Positions 1 through 4,895 of a stretch of 6,239 bases of DNA are shown here, in pieces. The stretch comes from an uncultured Pseudomonadota bacterium. Lineage in GTDB: Bacteria > Myxococcota_A > UBA796 > UBA9615. A model generated the notes under the pieces. That model was given only the letters and a program-made list of their open reading frames with translations. It searched no databases and was not told the origin of the DNA. Every line of letters starts with the position of its first letter. Positions within the stretch are counted from its first letter, which is position 1. Location of the stretch: the NCBI GenBank assembly GCA_937907595.1, contig CALCXL010000049.1, forward strand, positions 1 through 6,239, given 5' to 3'. A program made the position numbers and the translations under genes.

Positions 1-986
1 GCAACCCGAACCAGCGCCCCCTCCAGGTCCTGCTCGATGGGGCGGACGTGGGCTCCGTCGCCCCCGGCGAGCAGCTGAGGGTCGGACCCCTGAGCCGCGG
101 TCGCCACGAGGTGGAGACCCGGTTCGTGCGGCGGCGCGCCGGCCTGAGCGTCACCACCAGCCTCCAGACGGTCTACGTGCGGGGACGGGGGGACACGGTC
201 GTCGACGTCGGGTACCAGAACCAGGGCATCGTCGCGGTAGACAACACCTGGGTGGAGCCCATGACCCTGCGCATCGACGGTCGACAGGTCACCGTGATCG
301 CGCCCCACCAGGCCTTCGCTTCGCTGGTACCCACCGGCGCCTACCTCCAGGTCCTGGCCCCGAACGGCACGACGGTGCTCTCCCTGCGCAGCGACGCCCG
401 CGGCCTGTCCCGCCAGAAGGTCCAGGTCGTGGCCCCGCCGGTGGCCTGGGTCGACGTGCACAACCCGGGCCGCGTCCCTCTGCGGTTGCTGGACAGCACC
501 ACCGGCCAGGACCTGCGATCGGTGGCCCCGGGTCGTACCGAGCGCATCCAGGTGGCCTCGGGCAAGCGCAGCCTGCAGGCGAGCTTCGCCGGGCAGCACG
601 TGGACTCCGTCGCGCTGCTGGCCAGCCCCTGGAGCCCGTCCCGCTGGACCATCGAGCTGCCGCGCACCGCGTCGCTGACCGTGCACAACCCCAACCGCGT
701 CGCCGTGCGGGCCTGGGCCGACGGTCAGGACCTGGGCTGGATCGCGGCTGGGGACCGCGTCATCGCCCCGGGCCTGGCCCTGGGACGGGTGGAGGTCACC
801 CTCCGCGCTGATGGCCGGCGCTCCAACCTGGTGAGCACGTCGGTGGCCTGGCTCGAGCCCATCGTGGGCGCCAGCGTGAGCCCCCAGATCGCCATGCGGG
901 ACGGTCGCTGGGGCTCCTATCGCCACCACCGGTCCGATCGGCGCAGCGGCCGCCACGGACGGAGTGGCCGGATCGCGCACCGCTGA
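1..986 (+). CDS. Unrecognised repeat protein, 5'-truncated by the window edge
   Basis: The reading frame is already open at position 3 and ends at TGA 984-986, giving 327 visible residues; the true start lies outside the window. A GTG at 48 is in frame but the homologous repeat begins before it, so it is not the start. Four degenerate repeats of about 73-80 residues follow one another. Each opens with an N-P or N-x box (nt 3, and near nt 240, 460 and 690), then a D-G-x-D/Q-x-G turn, an APG-like turn and a short beta-rich stretch ending in VxVxxP-like residues. The pattern suggests small tandem beta domains, in the style of PEGA domains, but I cannot assign it to a named family. The last 25 residues are rich in Arg, His, Ser and Gly (YRHHRSDRRSGRHGRSGR), a basic disordered tail. 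No membrane segment is visible. An extracytoplasmic surface role is a guess. It converges on the 993-1529 gene with only 6 bp between stop codons. Confidence 0.8.
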   Translation, partial: NPNQRPLQVLLDGADVGSVAPGEQLRVGPLSRGRHEVETRFVRRRAGLSVTTSLQTVYVRGRGDTVVDVGYQNQGIVAVDNTWVEPMTLRIDGRQVTVIAPHQAFASLVPTGAYLQVLAPNGTTVLSLRSDARGLSRQKVQVVAPPVAWVDVHNPGRVPLRLLDSTTGQDLRSVAPGRTERIQVASGKRSLQASFAGQHVDSVALLASPWSPSRWTIELPRTASLTVHNPNRVAVRAWADGQDLGWIAAGDRVIAPGLALGRVEVTLRADGRRSNLVSTSVAWLEPIVGASVSPQIAMRDGRWGSYRHHRSDRRSGRHGRSGRIAHR

Positions 987-992
987 AGTCGG

Positions 993-1529
993 TCATGGAG
1001 CGGGCGGGCGGTCCTCGGTGACGGGGGCCGCCCGCCTCGCTTTGGGGCGTCGCAGCCAGACCGCCAGGGCCAGGAAGGGGATCGCCACCAGCGAGGCCTC
1101 AGTCGACGTCCAGCCCAGCTCCCAGCGCGCGTCGCTCAAGGGCCAGAGGTACGCGTAGGCGGGCGTGATGTGCTCCTGGAGCAGGTCCAGCAGCAGGTGC
1201 GCTCCCCCACCGGCCAGCAGCCACCCCCCCGCGCGCCGCCGGCGACCCCCGGGCAGCCAGGACACCGGCGCAAGCGCGGCCGCCGCGACGCAGACCAGGG
1301 CGAAGCCGATCGGCATGTGCGGCACGTCGAGCCCGAACAGGATCGCCCGCGAGGTCGGCCCCGAGTCCACCCAGCCCTGGCCCATGGCCGCCTTCAGCAC
1401 CATGCGGGGCACCCGAGAGGCCAGATCGGGGAGCAACGCGCCCGCGACGAACCAGCGCAGCGCGGCCCCGCTCAGGCGCTCCTGTCCCAGCAACTGGTTC
1501 ACCAGCAGGTGCGTGACCAGGTCAGCCAC
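993..1529 (-). CDS. YdjM/DUF457-like membrane protein (metal-dependent hydrolase family)
   Basis: This encodes 178 residues and resembles the YdjM/DUF457 group of small inner-membrane proteins, often labelled membrane-bound metal-dependent hydrolases although activity is poorly established. Conserved-looking polar residues sit in or beside membrane segments: His7 in the N-terminal MADLVTHLLV helix, Asp35 in GALLPDL, His71 before a hydrophobic stretch (72-90), and His111 and Asp115 in GGGAHLLLDLL. A last hydrophobic segment covers about 146-160 and is followed by a basic, Pro-rich tail. The start is GTG at 1529. It overlaps the end of the upstream gene by 8 bp (that gene stops at TGA 1524-1522) and has no clear Shine-Dalgarno sequence, which fits translational coupling. 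It is the last gene of the four-gene leftward operon. In E. coli, ydjM is part of the LexA regulon; here the operon lies divergent from lexA. Family assignment is by motif and is moderately sure; substrate unknown. Confidence 0.7.
   Translation of the reverse strand: MADLVTHLLVNQLLGQERLSGAALRWFVAGALLPDLASRVPRMVLKAAMGQGWVDSGPTSRAILFGLDVPHMPIGFALVCVAAAALAPVSWLPGGRRRRAGGWLLAGGGAHLLLDLLQEHITPAYAYLWPLSDARWELGWTSTEASLVAIPFLALAVWLRRPKARRAAPVTEDRPPAP
1003..1036 (+). terminator. Possible hairpin terminator for the 1-986 gene
   Basis: A perfect 9-bp GC-only inverted repeat (arms 1003-1011 and 1028-1036, 16-nt loop) begins 17 nt after the stop codon of the upstream gene. Only a short T run (CTTT near 1040) follows, and the hairpin lies inside the C-terminal codons of the convergent gene, so it may simply reflect GC-rich coding sequence. 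Low confidence as an intrinsic terminator. Confidence 0.25.
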
Positions 1530-1938
1530 GTCGACGCACCAGGGCCCCGAACCACAACAGCACCGCCATCCCGCTCACGAACTTCTTCATCCAGCGGTGG
1601 GGGTGGTGCAGCCAGCGCTGTACGGCCAGGTCGCCGCCCCCCTGCCAGGTGGCCAGTACGCTGACCTCGTCGACCCCGGGCCGCAGTCCCTGCACCGGCA
1701 GCCCGTGCAACCGGAGCCGCCCCGCGCTCTGCCGCACCTCCACCACCCCGCCGGTCACGGCCAGCACCCGGACGTAGCCCAGTTCGATGGTCTCGCCGAC
1801 GCACAGTGGTTCCCGTCGCAGGCAGTCCGCGGGGCTTGTGCTGCCCGCGTCCACCTCCCGGCCGAAGCGCAGGCTCGCGCCGGCCAACAGGACCAGGGCC
1901 ACGGCGGCGACGGCGGCCCGGAGCAGCGGACCCCTCAC
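1522..1938 (-). CDS. Small membrane-anchored protein of unknown function
   Basis: I do not recognise this 138-residue protein. It has a hydrophobic N-terminal segment (residues 5-22, signal anchor or uncleaved signal) and a second hydrophobic segment near the C-terminus (about 120-134, FVSGMAVLLWFGALV) followed by RRRG. The basic flanks at both ends suggest both termini are cytoplasmic, with the intervening domain (about 30-115) outside. That domain holds two cysteines, Cys39 and Cys46, which could form a disulfide, then alternating hydrophobic beta strands that could form a small OB-like or SH3-like barrel; no catalytic signature is visible. The start is GTG at 1938, 37 bp after the rhomboid protease stop, with no obvious Shine-Dalgarno sequence and no better in-frame start in the gap. 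Its stop overlaps the start of the YdjM-like gene by 8 bp. Its place between a rhomboid protease and a YdjM-like protein suggests a partner or substrate, which is inference only. Confidence 0.7.
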   Translation of the reverse strand: MRGPLLRAAVAAVALVLLAGASLRFGREVDAGSTSPADCLRREPLCVGETIELGYVRVLAVTGGVVEVRQSAGRLRLHGLPVQGLRPGVDEVSVLATWQGGGDLAVQRWLHHPHRWMKKFVSGMAVLLWFGALVRRRG

Positions 1939-1975
1939 GTCGACGCCGGAGCGCGAGCGCGGTTGGGGAGCCCGT

Positions 1976-2728
1976 TCAGTGGAACAGGGGCCCGTCGTCC
2001 TCGGTCCGCACCACCCGCAGGTGGGAGGGCCGCGCGTCGGGACGGGGTGGGGGAGGGGAGCGCTGGAGCCACCGCAGCCAGAGCCAGCCGACCAGCGCCC
2101 CCGCCAGGTGCGAGGCGTGGTTGACGGTGCCCGCCGCGAAGCCGAACTCGGTGAGGAACTCCAGGGGCAGCAACCAGCGGGCGGTGAAGACCAGCGGTAC
2201 GAACAGCAGGTTGATGGTGCGATCGGGGAACGAGAAACAGTAGACCGCGACCACCGAGAACACGGCGCCCGAAGCCCCGATCGTGGGGTTGGTCCAGGAG
2301 AGCCAGGCCGGCGCGATGCCCAGCCCGTGCAGGAGCAACGCCGCCACGCAGACCAGCACGCCGCCCACGAACCCGCCGCCCACGTAGAGCTCCAGGAAGC
2401 GGCGGCGGCCCAGGGCCTCGGCCACCGGGGAGCCGAACATCCACAAGAAGAAGAGGTTGCCGAGCAGATGCGAGAGGTCGCCGTGCAGCAGCAGCGACGT
2501 CAACGGCTGCCAGAGCATGCCCGAGAAGAACTTCGACGGGACCAGTCCCGCGTAGCGCACCAGCGTGGGGAGTTCCCCTGGGGCCGCGCGGAAGACGAGG
2601 CCGAGCACCGCCTGAAGCACGAAGGCCACCGCGGTCACGATCAACACCTCGCGCATCACCCGGGGCGTGCGCTGGGGTCCCAGGATCATGTTTCCGATGC
2701 GGGGTCCGCCCCAGTCACCGCTGGCCAT
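1976..2728 (-). CDS. Rhomboid family intramembrane serine protease
   Basis: This 250-residue protein has the rhomboid (GlpG-type) six-helix core. Rhomboids cut membrane-protein segments within the inner membrane using a Ser-His dyad. Residues 74-99 carry the WQPLTSLLLHGDLSHLLGN block with His82, His87 and Asn91, matching the oxyanion and structural positions of the family. GASG at 151-154 supplies the nucleophile Ser153, and His207 in NHASHLAGALVG supplies the base. Hydrophobic segments lie near 28-46, 86-106, 113-133, 148-165, 173-190 and 204-221. A Pro-rich cytoplasmic tail ends in DDGPLFH, a motif repeated at the end of the upstream gene product. The start is ATG 2728, preceded by a G-rich Shine-Dalgarno (GAGGGGGG) that overlaps the stop of the upstream gene, 12 bp away; a second ATG at codon 14 is less well placed. 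All catalytic residues are present, so activity is expected. The substrate is unknown. Confidence 0.9.
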   Translation of the reverse strand: MASGDWGGPRIGNMILGPQRTPRVMREVLIVTAVAFVLQAVLGLVFRAAPGELPTLVRYAGLVPSKFFSGMLWQPLTSLLLHGDLSHLLGNLFFLWMFGSPVAEALGRRRFLELYVGGGFVGGVLVCVAALLLHGLGIAPAWLSWTNPTIGASGAVFSVVAVYCFSFPDRTINLLFVPLVFTARWLLPLEFLTEFGFAAGTVNHASHLAGALVGWLWLRWLQRSPPPPRPDARPSHLRVVRTEDDGPLFH

Positions 2729-2740
2729 GATGCGCCCCCC

Positions 2741-3574
2741 TCAATGGAACACCGGACCGTCGTCGGGCTCGGGCTTGAGGGCCTCGTCCACCGCCACCCG
2801 CAGCAGCGCCTTGGCCCGACGTCGTCGACGCAGCCGTCGCAGGTCCAGGTCGCGTCCGTACTGCCACCACAGCCAGCCCGCCAGCACGCCGCCCGCCTCG
2901 TACCCACCGACCACCGGACCACCGCCCAACGGCGCGGTCAACGACAGCGCGCGCACCCCCACCAGCACCGCGATCCCGACGGCCACCCACTTCATACGGA
3001 CCTGCAGCACCAGGAAGAACGGGATGATCGCGTTCGGCGTGATCAGGCAGTGCACGACCATCACGGCCAGCACCGCCGGGCCGATGCCGTGGTGCGCCTG
3101 GGTCGGGTGGACGATGGGCCCCGCGAGGCAGGCCCCCAGCACCCCGCCGGCGAGCGCCACGGCCCAGAGCGTCAAGAAGCCCCGCTTGCCCAGGAAACGC
3201 TCCACCGGCGCGGCGAAGAAGATGAAGCCCAGGACGCCCAGGACCAGCGTCGAGAACTGGCCGGGCGGGGTGAAGAAGGGCGCGGTGAGCAGCTGCCACC
3301 ACTGAAAGCCGACGCCGTCGCCGAGCCCGGCGCCCGGAGCGTGCAGGGCCAGGGAGCCGGCCAGATCGAAGGAGGTCGCGACCTCGAAACCTGCGGGTCC
3401 CCGGGACACGCTGACGCGCCGCGGCAGGCCCAAGGAGTCCGGGAGGAGCCGCGAATACAACAGCAACGCCGCCCAGAGCCCCGCGTACAAGCCGAGAAGC
3501 TTGCGGCCGAAGGGGGTGAGGTCGAGGCGGAAACCGGCACCGGGGGGCGGTGGTGAGCGCGAAACGATCGACAT
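2741..3574 (-). CDS. Rhomboid-like pseudoprotease (catalytic residues replaced)
   Basis: This 277-residue polytopic protein is a diverged rhomboid paralogue. It aligns with the next gene through the WQxLT block (93-97), the APVERFLGKRGFL loop (122-134; SPVAEALGRRRFL in the neighbour), the middle helix and the GWLW motif in the last helix (233-236). The active site is gone: the family His/Asn positions fall in a Phe/Thr/Pro/Gly stretch (about 100-113), the nucleophile motif GASG is GIGP with Gly165 in place of Ser, and the catalytic His is Glu226. It has a larger first extracytoplasmic loop (about 45-90) than its partner and a very basic cytoplasmic tail (241-256) ending DDGPVFH, nearly identical to the partner's end. 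Inactive rhomboids elsewhere (iRhoms, Derlins) act as binding or chaperone factors; the same is inferred here. The start is ATG 3574, the first gene of the operon and divergent from lexA; no strong Shine-Dalgarno is visible. Confidence 0.85.
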   Translation of the reverse strand: MSIVSRSPPPPGAGFRLDLTPFGRKLLGLYAGLWAALLLYSRLLPDSLGLPRRVSVSRGPAGFEVATSFDLAGSLALHAPGAGLGDGVGFQWWQLLTAPFFTPPGQFSTLVLGVLGFIFFAAPVERFLGKRGFLTLWAVALAGGVLGACLAGPIVHPTQAHHGIGPAVLAVMVVHCLITPNAIIPFFLVLQVRMKWVAVGIAVLVGVRALSLTAPLGGGPVVGGYEAGGVLAGWLWWQYGRDLDLRRLRRRRRAKALLRVAVDEALKPEPDDGPVFH

Positions 3575-3629
3575 GCAGGGAGGGCGACTCCGGCCGAAAA
3601 GACTACCACGGAAGGCACGAAGGACCCCG

Positions 3630-3658
3630 TTGACGCCCTGCTGGACACGCTGTACATT
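3630..3658 (+). promoter_or_regulatory. lexA promoter (sigma70-type)
   Basis: A TTGACG -35 element (3630-3635, 5 of 6 to consensus) is separated by exactly 17 bp from TACATT (3653-3658, 4 of 6 to consensus). The predicted start point is about 3665, giving a leader of about 60 nt before the lexA ATG at 3724. Confidence 0.65.
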
Positions 3659-3676
3659 TGTTCATGGTTGAACAAA
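3650..3676 (+). promoter_or_regulatory. LexA operator (autoregulatory SOS box)
   Basis: Positions 3650-3666 match the Myxococcus xanthus LexA-binding motif, as I recall it (CTRHAMRYBYGTTCAGS), at 16 of 17 positions; the only mismatch is T for G at 3665. The half-site GTTC (3660-3663) is also the left part of a perfect inverted repeat: TTTGTTC (3657-3663), 6 bp, GAACAAA (3670-3676). A GTAC half-site lies at 3652-3655. Together they cover the -10 element and the predicted transcription start, so bound LexA would block initiation. The same region lies 76-102 bp upstream of the divergent rhomboid operon. Confidence 0.75.
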
Positions 3677-3711
3677 CAGCCAGACCCAGCGCACCGAGCA
3701 CCGCCGCACCT

Positions 3712-3718
3712 GAGGGAG
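3712..3718 (+). promoter_or_regulatory. Ribosome binding site deciding the lexA start
   Basis: GAGGGAG lies 5 nt upstream of ATG 3724-3726. This favours that start over the in-frame TTG at 3658 or ATG at 3664, both of which fall inside the operator and at or before the predicted transcription start. Confidence 0.8.
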
Positions 3719-3723
3719 CCATC

Positions 3724-4407
3724 ATGCGAGGTTTGTCCGACCGCCAGCGAACCATCCTGGAGTACATCCACGAGCGTCAGCAGAGCGACGGCGTCACGCC
3801 CTCGTACCGAGAGATCGGAGACGCCATGGGGATCCGCTCCACCAACGGCGTCAGCGACCACGTCAAGGCCTTGCTCCGCAAGGGGTACCTCGAGCGGATC
3901 GGGGCGGCGGGCAAGGGCGCGTTGGCCCGAGCGGTCGTGCTGACGCCGTTGGCGTTGACCGACCTGGGCGTCGCCGAGCAGGACCCGGGCTTCGAGGACT
4001 TCGGCGATGGGGACATCGTGGAGATCGGGGTCTACGGCCAGGTGGCCGCCGGCATGCCGGCGCTGGCGGAGGAGCACCGCGAAGAGACCCTGCGGGTGGA
4101 CTCCTGCATGATCCCGGGGGGTGGGCGGGTCTTCGCGCTCCGCATCTTCGGCGAGTCGATGATCAACGACGGGATCATGCCCGGGGACTACATCTTCGTG
4201 CAGAAGTCGCTGGCGGTGCGCGACGGGGACATCGCGGTGGTGATGGTGGACGGTGAGTCCACCGTGAAGCGCTTCTTCCGGGAGGGCGACCAGATCCGCC
4301 TGCAGCCGGCGAACGACACCATGCAGCCCATCTACGTGCACTCGCGGGAGTTCCGTGAGGTCAACATCGTCGGTGTGGTGGTCGGCGTGTATCGGCGCAT
4401 GCAGTAG
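3724..4407 (+). CDS. lexA: LexA repressor, SOS response regulator
   Basis: This 227-residue protein is a complete LexA, the repressor that cleaves itself when RecA filaments form on damaged DNA. Residues 1-57 form the winged helix-turn-helix: LSDRQRTILEYI, then TPSYREIGDAMGI and the recognition helix STNGVSDHVKALLRKGYLE. The self-cleavage site is Ala109-Gly110 in VAAGMPALAEE. Ser145 (GESMIND) and Lys182 (STVKRFF) form the catalytic dyad. The C-terminal dimerisation part (QPANDTMQPIYV, VVGVYRRMQ) looks like Myxococcus LexA as I remember it. The start at ATG 3724 is chosen for its strong Shine-Dalgarno sequence and because LexA proteins normally begin a few residues before the (L)TxRQ segment; a longer reading from 3658 would put the N-terminus inside the promoter and operator. 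It is slightly longer than E. coli LexA (202 residues), mainly in the linker. Autoregulation is expected from the operator at 3650-3676. No clear terminator follows before the tRNA promoter. Confidence 0.97.
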   Translation: MRGLSDRQRTILEYIHERQQSDGVTPSYREIGDAMGIRSTNGVSDHVKALLRKGYLERIGAAGKGALARAVVLTPLALTDLGVAEQDPGFEDFGDGDIVEIGVYGQVAAGMPALAEEHREETLRVDSCMIPGGGRVFALRIFGESMINDGIMPGDYIFVQKSLAVRDGDIAVVMVDGESTVKRFFREGDQIRLQPANDTMQPIYVHSREFREVNIVGVVVGVYRRMQ

Positions 4408-4421
4408 GCGCAGCCCGCGGA

Positions 4422-4451
4422 TTGACACGTCCGCCGCCCGGGCGCTATATA
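4422..4451 (+). promoter_or_regulatory. Promoter of tRNA-Ala
   Basis: A perfect TTGACA -35 (4422-4427) is followed after 18 bp by TATATA (4446-4451). The sequence just downstream is GC-rich (CGCCGCCGG), like the discriminator of stringently controlled stable-RNA promoters. The predicted start is about 4458, about 35 nt before the mature tRNA 5' end. Confidence 0.75.
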
Positions 4452-4492
4452 CGCCGCCGGCCGTCGAGGCGGCTGCTGGGAGACCAGCTCCT

Positions 4493-4568
4493 GGGGCATT
4501 AGCTCAGTTGGGAGAGCGCAGCATTCGCATTGCTGAGGTCGGGGGTTCGATCCCCCCATGCTCCACCA
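4493..4568 (+). tRNA. tRNA-Ala (anticodon CGC)
   Basis: A complete 76-nt cloverleaf with the CCA end encoded. The acceptor stem pairs GGGGCAT (4493-4499) with ATGCTCC (4558-4564) and contains the G3-U70 wobble, the main alanine identity element. The D stem is GCTC/GAGC. The anticodon stem CAGCA/TGCTG encloses the loop TTCGCAT, giving anticodon CGC (reads GCG, Ala). The T stem is GGGGG/CCCCC with loop TTCGATC. All stems pair without mismatches apart from G3-U70. It lies 85 bp downstream of lexA with its own promoter and a terminator 5 nt after the CCA end. Confidence 0.97.
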
Positions 4569-4573
4569 GAATC

Positions 4574-4613
4574 AGAGGCCCCGTCGCAGCGATGCGGCGG
4601 GGCCTCTCTGGTT
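4574..4613 (+). terminator. Intrinsic terminator after tRNA-Ala
   Basis: A perfect 10-bp stem (4574-4583 with 4598-4607) extends inward by four more pairs including one G-U, leaving a 6-nt loop (AGCGAT). The T tract is weak (TCTCTGGTTT), but the hairpin is very stable. It would end tRNA-Ala transcripts and any lexA read-through. Confidence 0.75.
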
Positions 4614-4653
4614 TGGGGCGACGGAGCCTCCATCCCTCTCTTCGCCCTCCATA

Positions 4654-4681
4654 AGTTTACATAATATACGTTATGCGACGT
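4654..4681 (-). other. dif: dif-like XerC/XerD recombination site
   Basis: This is the only AT-rich block in the window and has the exact 11-6-11 layout of a dif site. Read on the minus strand, the XerC arm is ACGTCGCATAA (4681-4671), sharing CGCATAA with the E. coli dif XerC arm. The central hexamer is CGTATA (4670-4665), one base from E. coli TGTATA. The XerD arm is TTATGTAAACT (4664-4654), identical to the Bacillus subtilis dif arm as I recall it and two bases from E. coli. The inner CATAA/TTATG inverted repeat (4660-4664, 4671-4675) is intact. At dif, XerCD with FtsK resolves chromosome dimers at the replication terminus. No integrase, phage or plasmid gene lies nearby, so a chromosomal dif is favoured over an integrated element's copy. 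Confidence 0.85.
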
Positions 4682-4701
4682 TGAATGTGGGCGACGGGAG
4701 G

Positions 4702-4715
4702 GGGGCGCGAGCCCC
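4702..4715 (+). other. GNRA-tetraloop hairpin in intergenic region
   Basis: GGGGC (4702-4706), GCGA, GCCCC (4711-4715) forms a 5-bp stem closed by a GNRA-type tetraloop. It lies between dif and the tRNA-like sequence. It may be part of a structured transcript or the remains of one; no known RNA family is recognised. Confidence 0.3.
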
Positions 4716-4721
4716 TGGTGC

Positions 4722-4809
4722 GAGCATCTCGGCCGAGCGGTCTGAGCCTGGCGTCGACGGTCGTCGCGTTGATCCGCATGCGCGTGGGGGTTCGACGCCG
4801 TCGATCTCA
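4722..4809 (+). pseudogene. Degenerate class II tRNA-like sequence (Leu/Ser type)
   Basis: A stretch at 4730-4748 matches the D-arm region of class II tRNAs (TGGCCGAGCGGTCTAAGGC, tRNA-Leu type) at 16 of 19 positions, and a T-arm-like GGGGGTTCGACGCC follows at 4786-4799 at the distance expected for a tRNA with a long variable arm. GAGCATC (4722-4728) can pair with GATCTC (4803-4808) if one C is bulged, like an acceptor stem. The structure is damaged: the T stem has a G-G mismatch, the anticodon arm has a T-T mismatch and no U33, and no CCA follows. It looks like a decayed tRNA rather than a working one. Chance resemblance in GC-rich sequence cannot be excluded. Confidence 0.35.
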
Positions 4810-4895
4810 AGCCGGCGGCACCCAGGTGCAACGTCGACGACCTCCAGCGGGCGGGACCTGGGGCCGACCCGTGCCGGCTTTGAGCGCCGTCGCCT

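Noticed and set aside
1787..3556. Long rightward open frame (589 codons) opposite the rhomboid genes
   Set aside because: It is antisense to two genes with clear family motifs; its Gln/Arg/His-rich composition is typical of a shadow frame in GC-rich DNA.
3575..3660. Leftward promoter for the rhomboid operon (TAGTCT as -10)
   Set aside because: The match is poor (3 of 6) and no -35 lies at a workable distance.
3172..4428. Leftward 418-codon open frame across lexA
   Set aside because: Antisense to lexA and running through the lexA promoter region; low-complexity, no recognisable domain.
4728..4737. 10-bp palindrome CTCGGCCGAG
   Set aside because: It falls inside the tRNA-like D-arm segment and is explained by it; short GC palindromes are common here.
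4499..4831. Leftward 110-codon open frame over the tRNA and dif site
   Set aside because: Part of it (GDRTPDLSNANAALSQL) is the well-known false translation of an antisense tRNA; the rest covers the terminator, dif and tRNA-like sequence.
4863..4880. Weak GCCG/CGGC inverted repeat followed by TTT near the end of the BamB-like gene
   Set aside because: Its T run lies on the wrong side for a leftward transcript and the stem is only 4 bp; I see no convincing terminator for this gene.
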